Source: CG2-30-51-40 sp041753575 (lineage in GTDB: Bacteria > Desulfobacterota > DSM-4660 > Desulfatiglandales > Desulfatiglandaceae). From it: a DNA stretch of 54,572 nucleotides. Below the pieces are notes generated by a model. That model was not told where the DNA came from. It did not search any database and saw only the letters and a program-made list of their open reading frames with translations. The position numbers and the translations under genes are program-made. Position 1 is the first letter of the stretch; every line of letters begins with the position of its first letter. Location of the stretch: assembly GCA_041753575.1 (NCBI GenBank), contig JBGSUA010000183.1:1-54572 (forward strand), given 5' to 3'. This document shows positions 47,871-54,572 of this stretch, piece by piece.

Positions 47871-49943
47871 TTACCATCTCTTCACTACCGTGAACTCGAT
47901 TGAAGCGGGATATCCATTCAGGAAGTCATAGGTGCCTGGGGTCTCATAATGTTTATCGGCCACATTTTTGACCGACACTGAAAAATCAAGGCCTGGCATC
48001 AGGGCATCCGTAAGTGTTGCACTCAGGTCCAGAAGCCAGACACCACCGCTTGAAGGATATGCCTCAAGGTTCTCTCCCCTTGGATAGACAAGGAGCCTGG
48101 AGGAAGAATAACTAAGCCGCGCCGAGGTCGTCAGATGCTCCAGAGGTCTCCACTTGGCCATGAGATTGAATAACCTTTTGGGCCCAACATCATAGGGGTA
48201 ATTCAGGTCAACGAAATGTCTTTCGATCGTACCGTCGGGCCTGATAAATGTGAAATCGTTGTATTTGTAAGTTTCATCAGGCCCTGAATTATCAAGTATG
48301 GTAAAATTGGCCGAAAGCTCCAGGTCCTTGAAAAGATTTATTCGCCCTTCCAGTTCCACCCCGTTTATTCGCTGGCTATTTGCCTCTGAAAGGCCGGCAT
48401 AAGGATCCTCCATTATGTGGTTCTTGAGTTTCTGGGTGAAACCTACCACGCCTAACTCCATGACCCGAGAAGGCTTCCATGACACCTGGGCGCAAAAGCT
48501 TTCCATCTTCTCCAGATCCGGATCGGATTCACTAATAAGCTGTCGGGCAAAAGGCGTCCTGTAGGATGAACCATAGAGCGCCTTTGCAATCCATTTAGAA
48601 GAGGGGGACCAGACCACACCGAGGTTATAACTCAAATGATCCTTGTAATCCCGGTGTTCATCCCTTCGGAGTCCCAACAGCAGGTCAAAATCACCGACTT
48701 TATGGGAATACTGGCCGAACACAGACCACAACCTTGTGCTGTAATCGGTCTGAGTGACCTGGGGGAGGAAGAATGTATTGTCAGCGCTCAGGAATTCAGG
48801 GAAATAGGCATCCCATACCGGCGCGCCCTTGACGTTCTTGTCGCGGTAAGAGATACCGCCCGTAAAAAGGCCCCTGCCCGATAGAAGGGACCTGTCGTAG
48901 ATAAGTTCCCCGTAGGTTGTGGTTTCCTTCTGCTGAAGCGTGCGATCAATGATCTCAAACTCCGGATTGATGGATGTATAGCTTCCCGTAAAACGCAAAG
49001 CGGAGCGGTGATCCAGGTCCTTCTTGGCTTCAAGCTTGAGCTGACCGGTAGGAGCGCTTCGGCTCTCCTGCCAGATCTCGGGGGAATTGTAGGCCGAGAT
49101 GCTGTAGGGTTTCCTGTAGTCCGATATCCTTCCTGAGACAGTCACCCAGTCCCGCAAGGAAACGCGACCAGAGGCCTCAGCATAGCGGGACTCATCCGGT
49201 TCGGCAATGCCCAGGCGATCCTTGGGGGCCACCGGGGTCAATCCGTCTCCCCAGAAGCTGACGGTGTTCAGTTTCCGCCTATCCTCGGAGCCTCTCCTTC
49301 CGCTTACGGAGAGAAAACCGTCCCAGTGTCCGCCGTCATGTCCCAGATTGGCGAACAAACCCTTCTGGTCACCTGGAGCCCCATAGAGAATGCCCGTCTC
49401 CACCCCTTGCAGATCCTTGCCGGACATGGGCACAATGTTTACAATTCCCGCAAAGGCGTCCGGGCCCCAGAGGACAGAACCTGGGCCCCGCACTATCTCG
49501 ATCCTCTTGACAGGCGCAAGCGAGAGATCATGATCAAGGAAATGAAGAGATTTCGTCGTGTCTGATCCGAGGGGAATCGTGTCATAGAGGAACAAGACGG
49601 AATTGGGCACTCCACGCAGATAAGGGAGGCTTCCCCACTCCTTTTGAGCTATATGAAAGCCGGGCGTAGTGGAAAGGGCCTGGCTGAGAGTTTCAAGGCC
49701 TTGTTCCTTAAGCTCCCGCCTCGTGATGACCTTTGCCACGGCAGGGGCCTGCCATGCGCTCTCCTCCCTCCTGGATGCGATGGAAAGCACCGTCAGATCC
49801 TCCCCCACGAACATCAGCATCGTATCATCCTGGGTTGGCTGTGGAGGCTCATCATCCGCGAAGCTGCTTTTCGCAATGATGAAATTAAGCGCCATCAGCA
49901 GGCATAGCAACCTGTAGAATATGGAATATCGGATATGCTCCAT
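47871..49943 (-). CDS. TonB-dependent outer-membrane receptor
   Basis: A 690-residue receptor: signal peptide (1-29), a TonB-box-like segment LTVLSIASRREE (about 50-61), a plug domain with AKVITRRELKEQG, LSQALSTTPGF, LRGVPNSVLFLYD and EIVRGPGSVLWGPDAFAGIVNIV, and a 22-strand-type barrel ending VKNVADKHYETPG and a terminal aromatic (VVKRW; most end in F). The plug is complete. The ligand is not evident; the set resembles vitamin, siderophore or carbohydrate receptors of the BtuB/CirA class. It follows the response regulator by 13 bp and leads directly into the glycosyltransferase gene. Confidence 0.88.
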   Translation of the reverse strand: MEHIRYSIFYRLLCLLMALNFIIAKSSFADDEPPQPTQDDTMLMFVGEDLTVLSIASRREESAWQAPAVAKVITRRELKEQGLETLSQALSTTPGFHIAQKEWGSLPYLRGVPNSVLFLYDTIPLGSDTTKSLHFLDHDLSLAPVKRIEIVRGPGSVLWGPDAFAGIVNIVPMSGKDLQGVETGILYGAPGDQKGLFANLGHDGGHWDGFLSVSGRRGSEDRRKLNTVSFWGDGLTPVAPKDRLGIAEPDESRYAEASGRVSLRDWVTVSGRISDYRKPYSISAYNSPEIWQESRSAPTGQLKLEAKKDLDHRSALRFTGSYTSINPEFEIIDRTLQQKETTTYGELIYDRSLLSGRGLFTGGISYRDKNVKGAPVWDAYFPEFLSADNTFFLPQVTQTDYSTRLWSVFGQYSHKVGDFDLLLGLRRDEHRDYKDHLSYNLGVVWSPSSKWIAKALYGSSYRTPFARQLISESDPDLEKMESFCAQVSWKPSRVMELGVVGFTQKLKNHIMEDPYAGLSEANSQRINGVELEGRINLFKDLELSANFTILDNSGPDETYKYNDFTFIRPDGTIERHFVDLNYPYDVGPKRLFNLMAKWRPLEHLTTSARLSYSSSRLLVYPRGENLEAYPSSGGVWLLDLSATLTDALMPGLDFSVSVKNVADKHYETPGTYDFLNGYPASIEFTVVKRW

Positions 49944-49956
49944 TAAGGCAATATCC

Positions 49957-51303
49957 TCATTTCATGGCCTGTTTCATAAGAACCCTGAACTTGGCACGGG
50001 TAAGCCCAAGGAGTTTGGCCGCCCCCGACTGATTGTAGTTCGCTACTGCCAGGGCCTGCTTTACAAGATCCTTTTCCAGCTCTTCCAAGGCAACGCCTTC
50101 GGGAGGTATCCTGAAGGCCGCCGATTCTGCCGGCGCTCTTAGGGTGTTTTTGATAAACGCAAGATCCTGCCCGGTTATGACCGACTTGCCGGCCGCGAGA
50201 ATAACCGCCCTTTCGATTGCGTTTGCGAGTTCCCTGACATTGCCGGGCCAGTTATAATCCATGAGCGCACGTTCCGCCCCTTGTGTAAGTTTGATGGCTA
50301 ATCCACCGGACATGCGCCTCAAAAAATGCCTTGCAAGGGGAAGGGCATCGTCCATTCGTTCCCTCAAGGGAGGCGATCGCATGGGAAACACATTTATCCT
50401 GAAGAAGAGATCCCTGCGAAAAACACCCCTCTCAACCATGGCGACCAGGTCCTGGTTCGTGGCACAGACTGTCCTTACGTCAATCGGTATCTCCTGATTA
50501 CCGCCAACCCTTTGAATCTTCTTTTCCTGAAGGGCTCTCAGGAGTTTGGCCTGCGCCTCCATTGGCAGGTCTCCTATTTCATCCAGGAATAGCGTGCCCC
50601 CTGATGCGTATTCAAATTTCCCCATGGTCCTTTTGTCTGCGCCGGTAAAGGCGCCTTTCTCATAGCCGAAAAGCTCTGATTCCACAAGAGTAGGCGATAT
50701 GGCGGCACAGTTTACCGGCACGAACCTGCCGCTCCTCCTTGGACTTATTCGATGGATGTATCGTGCAATCAGTTCTTTCCCGGTCCCTGATTCACCTGTA
50801 AGAAGAACAACCGAATCCCTCTCCGCGACCTTTGCCGCAAGGTCCATGACGGACGCCATTTCTCTTGAGACAAAAACTATCTCATCCGTAGCGGTGACCT
50901 GCTGGAGCTCCCTGCGCAGTTCCCTATTTTCATTTATTATCCGAGAGAACCTGAGTGTGCGCTCCACTGTGAGGATGATTCTGTCCTCTTCAAAGGGTTT
51001 GCTGATGTAATCGGCTGCCCCCTGCCTCATCGCCTCCACCGCAGAATCAACGGTCGCAAAGGCTGTGATAAAGACAACCGGGCAGGGCATTTGAAGTTCC
51101 GTAATTCGATTTAGGAGCTGAATTCCGTCCATCCTGGGCATCTTGATATCCGTTATTACAACATCATAGGGCGCCGTCTGGAGCATCTCCAATGCTTCAA
51201 CTCCGTCCCCGGCCTGATTCACCCGGTAACCCCTCCTTGAGAGCATTATGGACAACAGGTGTCTCATTCGCTCTTCATCATCAACTATAAGGATACCTGC
51301 CAC
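49957..51303 (-). CDS. Sigma-54-dependent response regulator (NtrC family)
   Basis: A 448-residue activator: receiver domain (phosphoacceptor D52 in VITDIKMPRMDG), AAA+ domain with Walker A GESGTGKE (170-177) and the sigma-54 contact loop GAFTGA (217-222), then a Fis-type HTH (YNQSGAAKLLGLTRAKFRVLM). All parts intact. The start is a GTG with AGGGGA 7 nt upstream. It follows the histidine kinase gene by 11 bp. It would activate sigma-54 promoters when phosphorylated. I found no convincing TGGCAC-N5-TTGC site in the window, so its targets may lie elsewhere. Confidence 0.92.
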   Translation of the reverse strand: MAGILIVDDEERMRHLLSIMLSRRGYRVNQAGDGVEALEMLQTAPYDVVITDIKMPRMDGIQLLNRITELQMPCPVVFITAFATVDSAVEAMRQGAADYISKPFEEDRIILTVERTLRFSRIINENRELRRELQQVTATDEIVFVSREMASVMDLAAKVAERDSVVLLTGESGTGKELIARYIHRISPRRSGRFVPVNCAAISPTLVESELFGYEKGAFTGADKRTMGKFEYASGGTLFLDEIGDLPMEAQAKLLRALQEKKIQRVGGNQEIPIDVRTVCATNQDLVAMVERGVFRRDLFFRINVFPMRSPPLRERMDDALPLARHFLRRMSGGLAIKLTQGAERALMDYNWPGNVRELANAIERAVILAAGKSVITGQDLAFIKNTLRAPAESAAFRIPPEGVALEELEKDLVKQALAVANYNQSGAAKLLGLTRAKFRVLMKQAMK

Positions 51304-51314
51304 GATAGATTCCC

Positions 51315-52748
51315 CTAAATCACTCCTCTTTCATCGGCGGCCGTCGCAGAAGCATGCTCTCTGGGCCGGAGAGGCACCTCCACGCGGAAAATAGCCCCTG
51401 CCGAAGGCCTATTGCCCGCCTTGATTACACCGCAATGCGCCTTCAGCACCTGAAGGGCATAAGCCAATCCCAGACCTGTCCCTTTTGATCGTGTGGTAAA
51501 AAATGGCTCAAACAGCCTGGGCATGTCCTCCTCTCTTATTCCCTCCCCCTCATCCTCAATTACCGCTACCCACCGGCCGTTTCCACATGAGGCGGAGACA
51601 GCGACTTTACCACCTCTGGGGCCGGCTTCAACTGCATTCTTAAGTATGTTGTCTATTGCCCTTTTAAGAAGATCCGGATCCGCATCGGCAATGCACGGTT
51701 CAGCCGGTATTTTGTTTGTTACCTTTGTTGCGCCTTTAATGCTGCTGAATTCAAACCTTTCCAGAAGATCTTTCAACATGGCATTGAGGTCCACCTCCCT
51801 GAAGAACGGATTGCTGGGCCTAGCAAAGGCCAGAAAATCTTCTATCAGTTTGTTGAGCCTCCTGATTTCATCCTCTATGTAATAAACCATTGTATCCTCG
51901 GAAGAAAGCCCGGCGTTTCCCTTCAGCATATCGAATGATGTCTTGATTATGCTCAGGGGGTTTTTTACCTCATGGGCCACCATCATGGAGAACTTGCCGA
52001 CCTCGGCAAGGGTGCTTTTACGTATTATCTCCCTGTTAGCCTCTTCAAGTTCAATCCTGTTCTGCCTTAAGGCGTCAAGCATCGTGTTAAACGCCTTTGC
52101 AAGCTCATTTGTTTCAGGAAGACTTCCTACACTTGCCCTCACCGATTCATCTCCCCGGGCAACCATTTTTGCTACCAACGCCAGTTCACTTACCGGAGAC
52201 ACAAGAGAGCGCGATAAAAAATAGAAAACCAGACCGGCAATGGCCGCTATTCCGGATGAGAGCAATACGAACCTGATCTTCATATTATTAAGCACTTCAT
52301 CAATTCCAGTTGTGTCGTAACTGACAGAAACCTTTCCTAGAACTCTCCCCGCTTCATTGCTTTCCGGTTCCTCTCTGAAGGCTCGACTTTCGTCTTGCTC
52401 TTCTTTCAGAACAACAGGCGCCTCAACTCTCTGATATTCTCGCTCAGCGTTTCTGTATGCCCTGGCGAGCTCAAGCCCTTTCCCATCGAATATGGCGGCC
52501 CCCATCACGTCCTTTTCCAAGAGCAGATTCCCAGCGAGCCTCTTGAGCATCGCAGTGTCACCCAAGAGTATCCCCAACTCGGAGTTAACGGCCAGGTGGC
52601 GCGCCAGAAAAAAGATACGGTTTTCAAAACGGCTTTGGACAAACTCGCGCGCAACCCTTATGCCCATATAACCCAGGGCGAAGGTTGTGGCGGCTATCAG
52701 CATAAACACCGAAGCTAGAAGTCTTGATCTTATTCCCAGGGTTTTCAC
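51315..52748 (-). CDS. Membrane sensor histidine kinase
   Basis: A 477-residue kinase: TM1 (about 8-28), a periplasmic sensor of about 120 residues, TM2 (about 155-178), HAMP (about 180-232), HisKA with H259 in VAHEVKNPL, and HATPase with NILKNAVEAG, DEGEGI and TRSKGTGLGLA. It should phosphorylate the regulator at 49957. The GTG at 52748 forms a GTGA overlap with the binding-protein stop and has GGAG upstream; a GTG at 52757 is also possible. The direct coupling suggests that kinase and binding protein work together. Confidence 0.9.
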   Translation of the reverse strand: MKTLGIRSRLLASVFMLIAATTFALGYMGIRVAREFVQSRFENRIFFLARHLAVNSELGILLGDTAMLKRLAGNLLLEKDVMGAAIFDGKGLELARAYRNAEREYQRVEAPVVLKEEQDESRAFREEPESNEAGRVLGKVSVSYDTTGIDEVLNNMKIRFVLLSSGIAAIAGLVFYFLSRSLVSPVSELALVAKMVARGDESVRASVGSLPETNELAKAFNTMLDALRQNRIELEEANREIIRKSTLAEVGKFSMMVAHEVKNPLSIIKTSFDMLKGNAGLSSEDTMVYYIEDEIRRLNKLIEDFLAFARPSNPFFREVDLNAMLKDLLERFEFSSIKGATKVTNKIPAEPCIADADPDLLKRAIDNILKNAVEAGPRGGKVAVSASCGNGRWVAVIEDEGEGIREEDMPRLFEPFFTTRSKGTGLGLAYALQVLKAHCGVIKAGNRPSAGAIFRVEVPLRPREHASATAADERGVI

Positions 52749-53722
52749 GGCCCCCACTCCACGCCACCAGGAAGGTCAGCAGGATGCTCCAAATCAATTA
52801 CCTTAACTGTTCTCGGGTTGAGCCAAAGTCTGAACCTCGGAACAGGTTTGTCGCAGGCCGTTCCCCCAATCACAGCGAGAAGAATTTCCCCCGTCTGCGC
52901 TCCTATCTCCTTATAGTCAAAAACAAAGGCAGCGGCTGCACCGCTTTCATAAAAAAACTTGTTGAATCCTATTGTGGGCTTTTTCCTGAGCAGTGCTTCT
53001 TTTATAACATACCCTATTATACTTTCAGATATTACAGTTCGATCCGGTATCATCCAGATTGCGTCTATCTTATCAAGACTCGCCGCGAGGGCCGAAGGAA
53101 TATCGTTCTTTGCTGAGACCTTAATGGGATGAACGCGCATCCCAAGTTCCTCGGCCCGTTTTATTCCTTTCTCGAGAAAGTAGTTGTTGTGGACCGGATC
53201 ATAGAGGAGGCCAAGACTTCCTATTCCCGGCAACGCCCGAGAGATAAGATCAAGCTGGATCTCCACCGGAATGTCCAGCGAAACTCCGCAGTTAAAAGCT
53301 TCTTCCCTAATCACGCGAGCCGGATTTAGAATCATGGTGTATAGAATGGGAGTGCTGTTTTCGGCGAGTTCTTCCTCCAAGAAAATAGCCGCATTCGGTC
53401 CTACTGCGACACGGAGATGCCACTTGCTGTCGCTTACTGCTTCTGAGAGCTTTTTCTTTAATCCCCCTTTATATCTTTCCAGGTCAAAGACCTCCGTCTT
53501 CACATCTTTTGCCGATAAAATACCTGTAAGTCCGTCAACCGCCTCTAAATAGGGCCGAACAGAACCAGAAACAATTACGGCAACATCTGATGCAAGGGCA
53601 AAGAGGGGGTAAATCAAGGCGAAAAAGGAGATGATAGGAGGGAGGGCAAAACGTATAATAGAGATAAGGGGCCCCGCACGGGCACTTGAACTCCTGGCCG
53701 GCGCCTTTAGGCTGGATGTCAT
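52745..53722 (-). CDS. ABC-type substrate-binding protein (PF04392-like)
   Basis: A 325-residue exported protein: an unusually long N-terminus (about 18 residues) before the signal helix (ISIIRFALPPIISFFALIYPLFALA), then a two-lobe binding fold with VAVIVSGSVRPYLEAVDGL, VGPNAAIFLEEEL, GVSLDIPVEIQLDLI, IWMIPDRTVI and GFNKFFYESGAAAAFVFDY. This is the TrpX/PF04392 family. No ABC permease or ATPase lies in view. It overlaps the kinase gene by 4 bp, so it is probably a sensor accessory. In related bacteria such proteins sit with two-component systems and TonB receptors. Confidence 0.8.
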   Translation of the reverse strand: MTSSLKAPARSSSARAGPLISIIRFALPPIISFFALIYPLFALASDVAVIVSGSVRPYLEAVDGLTGILSAKDVKTEVFDLERYKGGLKKKLSEAVSDSKWHLRVAVGPNAAIFLEEELAENSTPILYTMILNPARVIREEAFNCGVSLDIPVEIQLDLISRALPGIGSLGLLYDPVHNNYFLEKGIKRAEELGMRVHPIKVSAKNDIPSALAASLDKIDAIWMIPDRTVISESIIGYVIKEALLRKKPTIGFNKFFYESGAAAAFVFDYKEIGAQTGEILLAVIGGTACDKPVPRFRLWLNPRTVKVIDLEHPADLPGGVEWGP

Positions 53723-53757
53723 TTGTTATACCAATAACCCTGTGTAAGAAACTGCCA

Positions 53758-54572
53758 CTATTTCAAATAGGTTCCAATGACAGATTTCACTTTGCTCTTG
53801 AACTCATCGGTTACGGAATCAACATCCTCCAGGTTGGTGATCACGTGGGGAGTGATTAGGATGATGAGTTCCGTCTTGGATATGGAATCCCTTTCAGTGC
53901 CGAAAAGATACCTGATTATGGGTATGTTGTTAAGCCATGGGAGGCCCGAGCTCCCCTTGGAGGTTGTCTCCTTGATAAGACCTCCTATCACTATGGTCTG
54001 GCCGTGCTGGACGGTGAGGCTTGTCTCCACGGCCCTTTTGAAGAAGGATGGATATTCCTTTCCCCCCACCAGCACGTTATCGGCCTTTTCGCTCACCTCC
54101 TGGGCCAGCTCCATGGTGACAAGCCCACGCTCATTTATATGGGGCGTTACCGAGAGTATAACACCTGTGTCCCTGTACTGGATGCTTGTCTGGGATACCG
54201 GTTCAGTGGTCTGACTGTAAAGATATTCGGAGCTTGCGACCGGGATCTCGGTTGTGATGTCTATCCGCGCCTCCTTGTTGTCCGATGCCAGCACGCTTGG
54301 GGATGAAAGGATATTGACCTTGTTTTTAAGAGCCAGCGCGTTCAAGGCCATATACCATTGGTCGGTCACACCAAGTGAATACTTTAGACCCGCGATCCCT
54401 ATGGAGGCCGCGAAGTTGGTGTCGATGTTGCCGGTACTCTTCCCGAACTCCCATTCAACCCCCAAACGAGTTGATTCATCAAGGGTTATCTCAGCTATCG
54501 TCACCTCAATCAAGACCTGCCTTGGAAGCACATCAAGGCGCGCCAGGACCTTCTCAACTATATGATAATCCC
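53758..54572 (-). CDS. Secretin (GspD/PilQ/MshL type), C-terminal part
   Basis: The C-terminal 271 residues of a secretin; the frame is open to the right edge, so the N-terminus is missing. The secretin core is clear: VLIEVTIAEITL, NILSSPSVLASDNKEARI, GVILSVTPHINERGLVTMEL, QTIVIGGLIKET, LPWLNNIPIIRYLFG and LIILITPHVI. This forms the outer-membrane ring of type II secretion or type IV pili. A short C-terminal tail (TDEFKSKVKSVIGTYLK) follows. The binding-protein gene starts 35 bp after the stop. The subtype cannot be fixed without the N-terminal domains. Confidence 0.92.
   Translation of the reverse strand, partial: DYHIVEKVLARLDVLPRQVLIEVTIAEITLDESTRLGVEWEFGKSTGNIDTNFAASIGIAGLKYSLGVTDQWYMALNALALKNKVNILSSPSVLASDNKEARIDITTEIPVASSEYLYSQTTEPVSQTSIQYRDTGVILSVTPHINERGLVTMELAQEVSEKADNVLVGGKEYPSFFKRAVETSLTVQHGQTIVIGGLIKETTSKGSSGLPWLNNIPIIRYLFGTERDSISKTELIILITPHVITNLEDVDSVTDEFKSKVKSVIGTYLK

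Noticed and set aside
1..54572. tRNA and rRNA genes
   Set aside because: No cloverleaf-type stems with a GGTTCRA arm or rRNA segments were recognised on reading both strands. A tRNAscan run would be decisive.
49944..54572. Sigma-54 promoters (TGGCAC-N5-TTGC) controlled by the response regulator
   Set aside because: Near matches such as TTGGCACGGGTAAGCCC at about 49990 lack the TTGC half or the right spacing and lie inside genes.

Overview
The window reads as a chromosomal piece of a Gram-negative bacterium, most like a deltaproteobacterium (Desulfobacterota or a relative). This placement is an inference from gene content: a TonB receptor, a secretin, an NtrC-type regulator, an AlgI/AlgJ pair, Wzm/Wzt export, and dispersed palindromic repeats of a kind common in that group. 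No rRNA, tRNA or CRISPR array was seen. Almost every large gene lies on the minus strand. The main theme is synthesis, decoration and export of a surface polysaccharide, with accessory toxin-antitoxin (TA) modules inserted at several points.

Layout. 1-2.3 kb is an accessory boundary: the 5' end of a group II intron running off the left edge, a TumE-like TA pair, a PIN-like toxin gene cut short by a palindromic repeat, and a PIN/Phd TA pair. 2.4-4.6 kb holds a GT2 glycosyltransferase and gmd. 4.9-10.7 kb is a tight five-gene cassette: sulfotransferase-like protein, two large alkaline-phosphatase-superfamily proteins, a 61-residue ribbon-helix-helix-like protein, and a three-TM membrane protein with YidC/EMC3-like topology. 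10.9-12.1 kb encodes two secreted proteins, one with an S74 (tail-spike type) chaperone domain. 12.3-28.6 kb is a glycan assembly region: an epimerase, a threonine-type sulfatase-fold protein, two double glycosyltransferases, an AlgJ/AlgI O-acetylation pair, two methyltransferases and a sulfotransferase-GT4 fusion. 28.7-30 kb is a TA island (HigBA and FitAB). 30.1-33.8 kb carries wzt, wzm and a polytopic GT-C-like protein.

33.9-40.8 kb is an envelope and secretion block: a lipoprotein, a 706-residue exported protein behind a near-consensus promoter, a protein with four CAP domains, a SurA-like parvulin and a small secreted protein. 40.8-47.9 kb returns to sugars: WecE and a WecD-like acetyltransferase (likely a TDP-Fuc4NAc route), two methyltransferases with zinc ribbons, a large GT-C-like membrane protein and an ArnC/DPM-like glycosyltransferase. 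47.9-53.7 kb is a sensory and uptake block: a TonB receptor, a sigma-54 response regulator, a histidine kinase and an orphan ABC-type binding protein. It runs without a gap into the ArnC-like, WecD-like and methyltransferase genes. The right edge cuts a secretin gene.

Working model (inference): nucleotide sugars made by Gmd, the epimerase and WecE/WecD feed the GT2, GT4 and GT-C enzymes. The product is O-acetylated (AlgI/AlgJ), probably sulfated (two sulfotransferase-fold proteins) and exported by Wzm/Wzt. Several phosphatase-superfamily enzymes may add or remove phospho-groups on the envelope side. The two-component, TonB and binding-protein block may tie this to an outside ligand. The most novel-looking parts are the 4.9-10.7 kb cassette, the LGY tail shared by two otherwise unrelated proteins, the GT4-coiled-coil-GT2 protein with six exact 21-residue repeats, and the four-CAP protein beside an unrecognised exported protein.
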